Counted from the stretch's first letter, positions 1-6,860 are shown. The stretch is 20,397 nt of DNA from an uncultured Mollicutes bacterium (GCA_900549975.1 URQK01000022.1:1-20397), one strand, 5' to 3'. Made by a program: numbers and translations. Notes: generated from the letters alone by a model not told the origin.

Positions 1-56
1 TTTGTGTGATCTAAAACCATACCTTACTCCATTCTACACGATTATTTTTCACCTGT

Positions 57-545
57 TTAGATACTTAAATTTCCAGCTGCAATAGCCATTATACTTGAGA
101 CTCTGTGCTTATCATCTAACAGGCTAATTAATTCATGCCTTTGATTATCTGTCAGATTTAGCGACTGTACAAAAGTGATTAATGCAAAATCCGCTACCTG
201 CTTACTGTTAGCATCTGTCTGAATAACAAGTGAATCAATCAATAGCGAGATAGACGAAAATATATCCTTACAGCAAAATCCAATCATCGACAACGGTAGC
301 ACTCTCATCCCTCGTTGCACAAAAACATTCAACGAAACATTACCATTTTCTTTATTGATACTGCCGTACAAAATCCAAAGATGTCATACCGCAGTACTCA
401 ATATATCCAAACAAGTGCTTATTTAAACCACTACGATGCTCAGTCATATCAATTCGTAGCCTGTCTAATTTCGCAAGATGCCTAAATCTTCTACAGACCT
501 TTATCATTGTAAGATCTATACCAAGCTCAGCAGCCTCCATATTCT
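57..545 (-). pseudogene. Frameshifted, truncated gene fragment of unknown family
   Basis: Two minus-strand open frames follow each other here. The first (from about 540 to 352) reads AAELGIDLTMIKVCRRF onward and ends DFVRQYQ-stop. The second (about 371 to 57) continues one base out of phase, through VFVQRGMRVLPLSMIGF to the end MAIAAGNLSI. Removing one base from the T-run near 370 would fuse them into one frame of about 160 codons. No start codon with a ribosome binding site precedes the first part, which runs directly out of the truncated HAD gene, so the N-terminal end is missing as well. By hand count, 47 of 120 bases at 361-480 are G or C, against 29 of 120 in the HAD gene at 781-900, which suggests another origin. 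I do not recognise the family. Only the reading frames and composition support that this was ever a gene. Confidence 0.4.
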
Positions 546-1067
546 GTTTTTCTTTAATACTTCTTCATAATATTTAGTATTTGGTTTACAGAAGTGTGAT
601 ACCTCATAACTTGTTATGTAATCAAAATCCGACTCTTTTAAATTAATAAATCCCATTCTAGTAAGCATTCCATCTTTTGGAAATACTGGATTAGAAGCGA
701 TAATTGTTTTTAATCCTAAACTTCTTATAAAATCAACAATCTCTTTAGCGTAGGGGTTATCTTTAGTCATAACTTTTGAATTTTTGAAATCAGTTATATA
801 GAAGTTATCAATTTCTTCTTTGTCTTTTAATTTGTCTTTTCCATAAATTGAAGCAAAGTGATTCCAAAATACTTCTTCATTAGTTTTTGATCCATCATTT
901 TTAAGCATGAGTTTAGTACCATCCCATACTGTTTTAATTAATAAATCTTTATCATAGCCTAGTGGCGCTAAATGTCGACACAATAATCCGAAGTAGCCTT
1001 TGGTGAATTCTTGTTCATCCATTGGCAATAATGTACCATCTAAATCAAACAAAACTGCTTTTAACAT
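516..1067 (-). pseudogene. HAD-family phosphatase, C-terminally truncated
   Basis: This is a haloacid-dehalogenase-superfamily hydrolase remnant of 183 codons. The start chosen is the ATG at 1067, giving MLKAVLFDLDGT, preceded by GTGAGG. An in-frame GTG at 1082 is less likely because the motif normally lies right at the N-terminus. Motif I has the nucleophile D8 and D10 (DLDGT), motif II is S125 (IIASNPVFP) and motif III is K161 (SHFCKPNTKYYEE). The C-terminal motif IV (GD/ND with Mg-binding acidic residues), expected shortly after KYYEEVLKK, is absent. From about codon 173 the frame runs through unrelated sequence (NRIWRLLSLV) to a TAG. The break coincides with the start of the more GC-rich DNA to the left, so I infer an insertion or rearrangement that removed the 3' end. 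The remaining protein would lack a metal ligand and is probably inactive. Confidence 0.72.
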
Positions 1068-1089
1068 AATAATTAACCTCACTTATGTG

Positions 1090-1095
1090 ATTATA
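1090..1095 (-). promoter_or_regulatory. Promoter -10 box for the HAD remnant
   Basis: On the minus strand this reads TATAAT with TGC just upstream (extended -10), 22 bp before the ATG at 1067. No good -35 box lies at the standard distance. Moderate support only. Confidence 0.4.
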
Positions 1096-1161
1096 GCATT
1101 TATTAAATGGTCAAAGTAGCAATAAAAAGATTATATTTTTAAAATTATTACATGCCAAAAA

Positions 1162-1176
1162 ATGAAAACGCTACCA
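1162..1176 (+). promoter_or_regulatory. Putative CcpA cre site upstream of oadA
   Basis: ATGAAAACGCTACCA fits every position of the Bacillota catabolite-response consensus WTGNAANCGNWNNCW. Its centre lies about 66 bp upstream of the predicted transcription start (near 1235). In Bacillus, CcpA bound at this kind of distance tends to activate rather than block a promoter. No ccpA gene lies in the window, so function is inferred. Confidence 0.45.
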
Positions 1177-1199
1177 AAAATAATAATTTGGCAAAATTA

Positions 1200-1228
1200 T
1201 TGTTTATATAATTTAGATATTATATAAT
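1200..1228 (+). promoter_or_regulatory. Promoter of the oxaloacetate decarboxylase operon
   Basis: TTGTTT (1200-1205) and a perfect TATAAT (1223-1228) are separated by 17 bp, a sigma-A type arrangement. The predicted start near 1235 coincides with the first base of the leader's first stem-loop and leaves a leader of about 97 nt. Confidence 0.65.
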
Positions 1229-1233
1229 GAATC

Positions 1234-1304
1234 TGATTTTGGGTTTTTTGATTGCCTAAAATCATATCCTAAAAACATATATTGATAATAAATGATTTTT
1301 AGGA
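1234..1304 (+). promoter_or_regulatory. oadA 5' leader with alternative stem-loops
   Basis: Hairpin A pairs 1234-1243 with 1255-1264 (10 bp, one G-U). Hairpin B pairs 1267-1278 with 1292-1304 (12 bp, one bulged A). The right half of A and the left half of B are a tandem direct repeat (CCTAAAATCATAT then CCTAAAAACATAT, one mismatch in 13). As a result 1255-1265 can instead pair with 1292-1303 (11 bp, one bulge), which excludes both hairpins. The freed TCCTAA at 1267-1272 could then pair with TTAGGA at 1318-1323, which overlaps the oadA Shine-Dalgarno. No run of T follows, so any switch would act on translation, or the repeats are operator half-sites. I do not recognise a known riboswitch class. 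Confidence 0.45.
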
Positions 1305-1331
1305 AAAAATCAAATTATTAGGAGGTAAATT

Positions 1332-2720
1332 ATGGGTGTTAAAATTGTAGAAACATCCTTACGAGATGGACATCAATCTTTATTTGCCACACGTATGACT
1401 ACTGATGAAGTTATCTCAGTAGCCAAGGAACTTGATGATGCAGGTTATTATGCATTAGAAGTATGGGGCGGAGCAACATTTGATGCTTGCCTTAGATTCC
1501 TTAACGAAGATCCGTGGGAAAGACTTAGAAAAGTCCGTGCCGTATGTAAGAAAACTAAACTACAAATGTTGTTTAGAGGACAAAACATATTAGGATATCG
1601 TCATTATTCTGATGATGTAGTGGATATGTTTTGTAAAAAATCCATAGAAAATGGTATTGATATTATTCGTGTGTTCGATGCATTAAATGATATTAGAAAT
1701 CTTGAACAAGCGGTTAAATCTACTAAAAAATATGGTGGAGAATGTCAAATTGCTTTAAGTTATACAACTTCTCCAATTCACACAATTGAATATTATGTGA
1801 ACTTAGCTAAAGAAGTTGAAAAATTAGGCGCTGATTCTTTATGTATTAAAGATATGGCTGGTGTATTAACTCCAGAAGATGCTAAAAAGTTAATTAAAGC
1901 ATTAAAGAAAGGTACAACATTACCAATCGAATTACACTCTCACTGTACTGGTGGAATTTGCGAAATGACTTATAAGGCAGCGATTGAAGCCGGTGTTGAT
2001 ATTATCGATACATGTTTAGCTCCTTTATGTGGTGGAACAGCTCAACCTTCAACACAAGCATTTAACGTTGCATTTAAAGGTACAAAATATGATCCAAATT
2101 TAAATGTTGATGCTCTTCATAGAGCAGAGCCATTAATGGAAAAAATTAAAACTAAATATTTAGCAAATGGCTTATTAAATCCAAAAGCATTATCAGTAAA
2201 TCCAAACATCTTAACTTATCAAGTACCTGGTGGTATGCTTTCTAACTTAATGAACCAATTAAAAGGTCAAGGTGCCGAAGACAAATATGAAGAAGTATTA
2301 AAAGAAGTACCTAATGTTCGTAAGGACTTAGGATATCCACCTTTAGTTACTCCTTTATCACAAATGGTTGGTACTCAAGCTGTATTTAATGTAATTACTG
2401 GTGAAAGATATAAAATGGTTCCAAATGAAATTCGTGATTATTTACATGGTAAGTATGGTAAAGCACCTGCACCAGTTAATCCAGAAGTTCAACATAAGAT
2501 AATTGGCGATGATGAAGTTATTACTTGTCGTCCTGCTGACTTATTAGAACCTGAATTTGAAGCACTTAAAGAAAAATATAAAGATATTGCTAAGTGCGAT
2601 GAAGATGTTTTATCTCTTGCTTTATTTGAAAAAGTAGCAACTGAATTCTTAACTAAGAAATATCATCCAGAACCAGTGGAAGAAGTCGAAGAATTCAATG
2701 TTATCTTAGGAGGTAAATAA
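1332..2720 (+). CDS. oadA: Oxaloacetate decarboxylase alpha subunit, carboxyltransferase only
   Basis: 462 residues of the pyruvate carboxylase/oxaloacetate decarboxylase carboxyltransferase family (TIM barrel plus the C-terminal helical part). The subunit moves CO2 from oxaloacetate to the biotin on the carrier protein, releasing pyruvate, and works in the cytoplasm docked to the membrane pump. Visible motifs: TSLRDGHQS with metal ligand D12, FRGQN at 81-85, the catalytic lysine K173 in CIKDMAG, metal-binding H202 and H204 in HSHCTGG, and CLAPLCGGTAQPS. Klebsiella-type OadA is about 595 residues with a fused biotin domain; here the protein ends before it, and the biotin domain is a separate gene two frames downstream. 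The start has AGGAGG six bases upstream. This fold excludes methylmalonyl-CoA or glutaconyl-CoA decarboxylase alpha subunits, which are of the crotonase type. Confidence 0.93.
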   Translation: MGVKIVETSLRDGHQSLFATRMTTDEVISVAKELDDAGYYALEVWGGATFDACLRFLNEDPWERLRKVRAVCKKTKLQMLFRGQNILGYRHYSDDVVDMFCKKSIENGIDIIRVFDALNDIRNLEQAVKSTKKYGGECQIALSYTTSPIHTIEYYVNLAKEVEKLGADSLCIKDMAGVLTPEDAKKLIKALKKGTTLPIELHSHCTGGICEMTYKAAIEAGVDIIDTCLAPLCGGTAQPSTQAFNVAFKGTKYDPNLNVDALHRAEPLMEKIKTKYLANGLLNPKALSVNPNILTYQVPGGMLSNLMNQLKGQGAEDKYEEVLKEVPNVRKDLGYPPLVTPLSQMVGTQAVFNVITGERYKMVPNEIRDYLHGKYGKAPAPVNPEVQHKIIGDDEVITCRPADLLEPEFEALKEKYKDIAKCDEDVLSLALFEKVATEFLTKKYHPEPVEEVEEFNVILGGK

Positions 2721-2723
2721 TTT

Positions 2724-3077
2724 ATGTTTTTAAAAATATTAACTGATGTTGGTACATCAGCCGGACCAATGATTGATAAAGGCGATACAATGAATTTAGG
2801 TGATGGCGCAATTTTCTCACTTGTTGCTATTGTAATGGTATTTGCTATTTTACTTATCTTTATTGGAATAACCGAATTAGTATTCAAAGCTATTTCTTTA
2901 TTTGATAAAAAGAAAGCTGATAAAGCAACGGAAAATGCTCCACAAGTTACTTCTAATGAACCAAAAGAAGTAGTCATTACCGATGATGATATGATGGCCG
3001 CGGTCTTAGTGGCCACAATCGACTATCGTAATGAAGTGAAAAAAGATGTTCGTGTTGTTAATGTAAAACAACTTTAA
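2724..3077 (+). CDS. oadG: Sodium-pump decarboxylase gamma subunit (OadG family)
   Basis: 117 residues. A short N-terminus is followed by one membrane segment (about residues 29-57, AIFSLVAIVMVFAILLIFIG), then a Lys/Ala-rich linker and a conserved-looking acidic C-terminal end, DDDMMAAVLVATIDYRNE. That layout is typical of OadG, which anchors the carboxyltransferase to the beta subunit and helps assemble the complex. The Shine-Dalgarno AGGAGGT lies inside the last codons of oadA, with only 3 bp between stop and start, so translation is probably coupled. Small OadG proteins diverge strongly, so the call rests on length, topology, the C-terminal motif and position in the operon. Confidence 0.85.
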   Translation: MFLKILTDVGTSAGPMIDKGDTMNLGDGAIFSLVAIVMVFAILLIFIGITELVFKAISLFDKKKADKATENAPQVTSNEPKEVVITDDDMMAAVLVATIDYRNEVKKDVRVVNVKQL

Positions 3078-3097
3078 TAAGGAAAGGATTTTAAATT

Positions 3098-3445
3098 ATG
3101 AAAAAGTATAAAGTTAAAGTTAACGGAAAAGTTTATGAAGTTGAATTAGAAGCAGTTGAAGAATCTCAAGGACATGTTGTTAGTGATGCTGCTCAACCTG
3201 CTCCAGCAGCTAATACTGCTGCACCTGCTGAAGGCGCAACTATCAATGCTCCAATTAGTGGTAAGGTATTAGATATCAAAGTTAGTGTTGGACAAAAAGT
3301 TAACAAAGGTGACGTAGTTTGTATTATTGAAGCTATGAAACTTGAAAATGAAGTATTAGCATCTGTTTCAGGAACTGTTAAAGAAATCAAAGTTAGTAAA
3401 GGCGCCATGGTATCTAACAAACAAGTTCTTATCGTAATCGGATAA
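3098..3445 (+). CDS. Biotin carboxyl carrier protein of the decarboxylase
   Basis: 115 residues. A short N-terminal basic strand region is followed by a Pro/Ala linker (about residues 30-48) and a biotinyl domain (about 48-115). The biotin attachment lysine is K81 in EAMKLENEV, the canonical biotinylation motif. The swinging domain takes CO2 from the alpha subunit and delivers it to the membrane beta subunit, where decarboxylation drives Na+ export. The size and the Ala/Pro hinge match the free-standing carriers of glutaconyl-CoA and methylmalonyl-CoA decarboxylases (GcdC/MmdC-like). AAGGAAAGG precedes the start. The birA gene two places downstream encodes the enzyme that would modify K81. 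Confidence 0.93.
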   Translation: MKKYKVKVNGKVYEVELEAVEESQGHVVSDAAQPAPAANTAAPAEGATINAPISGKVLDIKVSVGQKVNKGDVVCIIEAMKLENEVLASVSGTVKEIKVSKGAMVSNKQVLIVIG

Positions 3446-3446
3446 T

Positions 3447-4628
3447 ATGAACATAATTGATTTAATCGTTAGATTCTTAAATGAAACTGGCATTGTTTCT
3501 TTCTTTAAAGGAGACGGCTGGATGAATCTAATTATGATTGTGATTGGCTGTGTATTTTTATACTTAGCTATTAAAAAAGGATATGAACCTTATTTATTAA
3601 TCCCTATTGCTATTGGTATTATCTTAGTTAACATTTATCCTGATATTTATGTTACAAAAGACGCTACTGGTAAAATTATCAGTCGTGGGTTATTGGGCAC
3701 ATTGCACATAGGTGTTGAACATGAACTATATCCTTGCTTGATCTTTATCGGTATTGGCGCAACAACCGATTTTGGACCGTTAATCACAAACAAAAAGACT
3801 ATGTTACTTGGAGCAGCAGCTCAATTAGGTATATTTGCAGCATTCTTTGGTGCTCTTGCCTTATCTCAAACAGGTATTGAAGCATTAAAGTTCACTGTTG
3901 GTGATGCTGCTGGTATTGGTATTATTGGTGGCGCAGATGGCCCAACCGCAATCTTAGTCTCTAATAAACTTGCTAGCCCTGATTTAACTGCGGGTATTGC
4001 TCTTGCTGCTTATTCTTATATGGCTTTAGTTCCAGTTATCTTCCCACCTATTATTAAGGCTTTCACAACTAAGAAAGAACGTCAAATTCGTATGGAAGAA
4101 ACAAAACAAGCTACAAAATTACAAAGAATTTTATTCCCAATTATTGCAACAGTTGTATGTTGTGTAATTGTTCCATCTTGTACACCTTTAATTGGTTGCT
4201 TAATGTTTGGTAACTTAATTAAAGAATCAGGCGTTGTACCAAACTTAGTACATACTGCTGCGAATGCTTTACTTTACATTTGTACAATCTTATTAGGATT
4301 ATCTGTGGGTGCTACTGCAATCGGTACAACATTCTTACAAGCTAAAACATTAATGATCTTCGTATTAGGTATTACTGCTTTCGTAATTGCCGCAATTGGT
4401 GGATTACTTGGCGGTAAGATAATGTGTAAGGCCACCAAAGGAAAAGTTAATCCAATGATTGGTGCAGCTGGTGTATCTGCTGTTCCAATGGCAGCTCGTG
4501 TTGTTCATAAGATTGGACAAGAAGAAGACCCAGAAAACTTCTTATTAATGCACGCAATGGGACCAAATGTTGCTGGTGTTATTGGTAGTGCTGTTGCTGC
4601 TGGTATCTTACTTTCTATGATTGGCTAG
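3447..4628 (+). CDS. oadB: Sodium-pumping decarboxylase beta subunit
   Basis: 393 residues, very hydrophobic, with about nine or more membrane segments. It belongs to the Na+-transporting carboxylic acid decarboxylase beta family, which decarboxylates carboxybiotin and couples this to Na+ export. The signature GIGIIGGADGPTAI contains D164, equivalent to the Asp essential for Na+ translocation in Klebsiella OadB. The C-terminal stretch GAAGVSAVPMAARVVHKIGQ and HAMGPNVAGVIGSA is also typical. The start codon follows the carrier stop by one base and has no separate strong ribosome site, so coupled translation is likely. Substrate is assigned as oxaloacetate from the alpha subunit; the beta subunit itself does not distinguish substrates. 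Confidence 0.95.
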   Translation: MNIIDLIVRFLNETGIVSFFKGDGWMNLIMIVIGCVFLYLAIKKGYEPYLLIPIAIGIILVNIYPDIYVTKDATGKIISRGLLGTLHIGVEHELYPCLIFIGIGATTDFGPLITNKKTMLLGAAAQLGIFAAFFGALALSQTGIEALKFTVGDAAGIGIIGGADGPTAILVSNKLASPDLTAGIALAAYSYMALVPVIFPPIIKAFTTKKERQIRMEETKQATKLQRILFPIIATVVCCVIVPSCTPLIGCLMFGNLIKESGVVPNLVHTAANALLYICTILLGLSVGATAIGTTFLQAKTLMIFVLGITAFVIAAIGGLLGGKIMCKATKGKVNPMIGAAGVSAVPMAARVVHKIGQEEDPENFLLMHAMGPNVAGVIGSAVAAGILLSMIG

Positions 4629-4634
4629 TTTATT

Positions 4635-5231
4635 ATGCGTAGTAAAGTATTAAAAGAAATATGTTTAAACGCTATTTTATTAGCATTATTAATTGTTAGT
4701 GCTCAAATATCTCTTAAAGTTGGTTTGACAACTTTTACATTACAATTGCTTGTAATATTCATTATTACAAGCATTTGTAGTTTAAAGAATGCATTAATTA
4801 TTATAAGTTGCTATATTATTATGGGACTTATTGGTATTCCTGTATTTGCTTCTTGGGGATCAGGCTTTGCTTATGTAACAATGCCAACATTCGGCTTTGT
4901 ATACGGATTCTATTTTGTGGCTATAATTCAATTTATTGCAAATAAAATAACTGAAAAACATACGAAAAAATATCGTTTTATTGGTTATATTATTGGTGGA
5001 TTAATTTCTCTTGTTGTTTTATATGCCGTGGGCTTCCTTCATGGCTATATTATTCTTAATGAAGTTAATAATAAAGGCTATACTCTTTCAAAGTTATTCT
5101 CTTTATTTATTGCTCCTTATATTCCATTTGATTTAGCTAAACTCGCTATAAGCGTGTTTATTAGTGATCGTTTAGTGGATTTGAAAAATAAATATATTGA
5201 AACACATCCTTATGAAGAAAAAGATAGTTAA
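4635..5231 (+). CDS. bioY: Biotin ECF transporter substrate-binding component
   Basis: 198 residues with about six membrane helices; the BioY S-component of an energy-coupling-factor biotin importer. Recognisable parts are FTLQLLVIFIITSICSLKNA near the N-terminus, GLIGIPVFASWGSGFAYVTMPTFGF in the middle, and APYIPFDLAKLAISVFI near the end. No ATPase or T-component genes are adjacent, so it would use shared EcfA/A'/T encoded elsewhere. Six bases separate it from oadB and no good Shine-Dalgarno is visible, so it is probably coupled to oadB translation. Its place inside the decarboxylase operon indicates that biotin import is adjusted together with the biotin-dependent pump. Confidence 0.92.
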   Translation: MRSKVLKEICLNAILLALLIVSAQISLKVGLTTFTLQLLVIFIITSICSLKNALIIISCYIIMGLIGIPVFASWGSGFAYVTMPTFGFVYGFYFVAIIQFIANKITEKHTKKYRFIGYIIGGLISLVVLYAVGFLHGYIILNEVNNKGYTLSKLFSLFIAPYIPFDLAKLAISVFISDRLVDLKNKYIETHPYEEKDS

Positions 5232-5952
5232 AGAAATCCATTTTGAATCAGTTGATTCAACATCAACTTATATTAAAAAACACTATGAAGAATTAGAAAA
5301 TTTAACATTTGTAAGTGCTGATTATCAAAGTAATGGACACGGAAGAATGGGAAGAAGTTGGAAAAGTAAAAGTGGTGAGAATTTGATGTTCTCATTTATA
5401 GTTAAAGACCCACTACTAATTAAAAAATTTTCTTCTATTTCTATTAGTTCTGCTGTTGCTACTTTAATTACTCTAAAGTCATTTGGTTTAGAAAATGTTA
5501 CCATTAAATGGCCCAATGATGTCTATGTTAATGATAAAAAGATTACAGGAATATTATTAGAAAGTATATCTTTTGATAATGAAATAAAGTTCTTAGTTAT
5601 TGGAATTGGCGTTAATTTAAATGTTAAATCATTTGATGAAATTTTAAAAACTAAAGCAACAAGTTATTATTTAGAAACTAATAAAACTATTGATATCAAT
5701 ATGTTTAAAACTGAGTTGTTTAAAAATATCTTAAATATATTAGAACAAATTAAGATAAATAATGATGATTATTTAGTTATTGCTAATAAATATAATTATT
5801 TATATAACAAAGAAGTATATGGAGAAATTAATAACGAAAAGAAACTAATTAAAGTATTAGAAATTAATAAAGATAATTCCTTACATGTTCTAGTAGATGG
5901 AGTTAGTAAAGATTTATATTATGGCGAATTAACTTTCCATATCAATGAGTAA
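5212..5952 (+). CDS. birA: Biotin-protein ligase without HTH domain
   Basis: 246 residues from the ATG at 5212; a possible upstream TTG at 5197 in frame would add five residues but is less likely. It overlaps the end of bioY by 20 bp. It makes biotinyl-AMP and transfers biotin to the carrier lysine. The adenylate-binding loop reads NGHGRMGRSW (41-50), a variant of GRGRxGRxW with His replacing the first Arg. The substrate-binding KWPNDV is at 99-104, followed by GILLES. A small C-terminal domain follows. The N-terminal winged-helix seen in E. coli and B. subtilis BirA is absent, so this enzyme cannot itself be the biotin repressor. Position after bioY suggests it serves the carrier encoded upstream. 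Confidence 0.92.
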   Translation: MKKKIVKEIHFESVDSTSTYIKKHYEELENLTFVSADYQSNGHGRMGRSWKSKSGENLMFSFIVKDPLLIKKFSSISISSAVATLITLKSFGLENVTIKWPNDVYVNDKKITGILLESISFDNEIKFLVIGIGVNLNVKSFDEILKTKATSYYLETNKTIDINMFKTELFKNILNILEQIKINNDDYLVIANKYNYLYNKEVYGEINNEKKLIKVLEINKDNSLHVLVDGVSKDLYYGELTFHINE

Positions 5953-5981
5953 AACATCACTTAATTGTGGTGTTTTTATTA
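5951..5981 (+). terminator. Terminator of the oadA-birA operon
   Basis: The arm AAAACATCAC (5951-5960) pairs with GTGGTGTTTT (5967-5976) across a six-base loop, with one G-U. The second arm runs into a T-tract. It starts at the last base of the birA stop region. Confidence 0.75.
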
Positions 5982-5988
5982 TACACTA

Positions 5989-6016
5989 TTGACCTAAAGT
6001 TGGGTTTAGGTATTAT
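5989..6016 (+). promoter_or_regulatory. Promoter with operator-like dyad before the cupin gene
   Basis: TTGACC (5989-5994) and TATTAT (6011-6016) lie 16 bp apart. A perfect inverted repeat with 7-bp arms, ACCTAAA (5992-5998) and TTTAGGT (6005-6011) around a six-base centre, fills the spacer and touches both boxes. That placement is expected for a repressor operator or a spacer-binding regulator. A MerR-type regulator would usually need a longer spacer of 19-20 bp. Confidence 0.55.
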
Positions 6017-6038
6017 ATTAGTTTTGATGTGATAAAAT

Positions 6039-6785
6039 ATGAAAAAAATAACACAAACTGCAGGAAGAAAAGCTTTAGGAGAATTTGCACCAGAATTCGC
6101 CCATTTTAATGATGATGTCTTATTTGGTGAAAACTGGAATAACGAAGATATCGACGTAAAAACAAGATGTATTGTAACATTAACCGCACTTATATCAATG
6201 GGAAATACTGATTCATCATTAGTGTATCACTTAGAAAATGCTAAGAAAAACGGAGTAACAAGAAAAGAAATAGCAAGCATTATTACCCATATTGCTTTTT
6301 ATGCTGGCTGGCCGAAAGCATGGGGTGCTTTTAATCTTGCCAAAGAAGTTTGGAAAGAAGAAAATAGTGAAGATGCAAAAGCAAAACATCAAGCAAGTAT
6401 GATTTTTCCAATTGGTGAACCTAATGTCAGTTTTACTAAGTACTTTATCGGTCAAAGTTATTTAGCACCACTTTCAACATCACAAGTTGGTATTTTTAAC
6501 GTTACATTTGAACCAAAATGTCGTAATAACTGGCATATCCATCATGCTAAAAATGGTGGAGGACAAATCTTAATTTGTGTAGCGGGCAAAGGCTATTATC
6601 AAGAATGGGGAAAAGAAAAAGTAACAATGTTACCAGGAGATGTTATAAATATTAAGCCAGGTGCTAAACATTGGCATGGGGCAAGTGAAGATTCTTGGTT
6701 TTCGCATTTAGCTATTGAAGTACCAGGTGAAGAAACAAATAATGAATGGTGCGAACCAGTTAGTGATGAAATTTATTACAAATAG
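6039..6785 (+). CDS. Carboxymuconolactone decarboxylase-like/cupin fusion protein
   Basis: 248 residues. The N-terminal half (about 1-110) is a carboxymuconolactone-decarboxylase/AhpD-like helical domain with C44, H64 and the segment EIASIITHIAFYAGWPKAWGA; there is no CxxC pair as in AhpD. The C-terminal half (about 135-235) is a cupin with metal ligands H166 and H168 in NNWHIHHAKNGGGQILICVAGKGYY and a second motif around PGDVINIKPGAKHWHGA (H211, H213). The canonical cupin Glu is Gln176. Such fusions are widespread and often annotated as CMD family/cupin proteins; the substrate is unknown to me. No strong Shine-Dalgarno precedes the ATG. It stands as a single gene with its own promoter. Confidence 0.85.
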   Translation: MKKITQTAGRKALGEFAPEFAHFNDDVLFGENWNNEDIDVKTRCIVTLTALISMGNTDSSLVYHLENAKKNGVTRKEIASIITHIAFYAGWPKAWGAFNLAKEVWKEENSEDAKAKHQASMIFPIGEPNVSFTKYFIGQSYLAPLSTSQVGIFNVTFEPKCRNNWHIHHAKNGGGQILICVAGKGYYQEWGKEKVTMLPGDVINIKPGAKHWHGASEDSWFSHLAIEVPGEETNNEWCEPVSDEIYYK

Positions 6786-6791
6786 TATTAT

Positions 6792-6810
6792 AATCTTTAC
6801 GAGAAAGATT
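6792..6810 (+). other. Short perfect hairpin after the cupin gene
   Basis: AATCTTT and AAAGATT pair perfectly (7 bp) across a five-base loop, 6 bp after the cupin stop. No T-run follows, so it is not a typical intrinsic terminator. It could protect the mRNA 3' end or bind a regulator of the next gene. Confidence 0.35.
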
Positions 6811-6860
6811 CAATAGTGATTGTTTGTTACAATTATACAAAATTTATTAGGAGGAAATGA

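Noticed and set aside
1..20. Minus-strand ATG at 20 with GGAG-like sequence upstream (MVLDHTK, running off the window)
   Set aside because: Only six complete codons are visible; not enough to support a gene.
1188..1212. Alternative oadA promoter TTGGCA with TATAAT at 1207-1212
   Set aside because: Spacer is only 13 bp; the pair 1200-1205/1223-1228 has the ideal 17 bp.
2663..3016. 117-codon antisense frame over oadG
   Set aside because: Mirror of a well-supported gene, low-complexity Ser/Ile/Thr product, no ribosome site.
3193..3420. Antisense frame over the biotin carrier
   Set aside because: Shadow of the Ala/Pro-rich carrier codons; no start signals.
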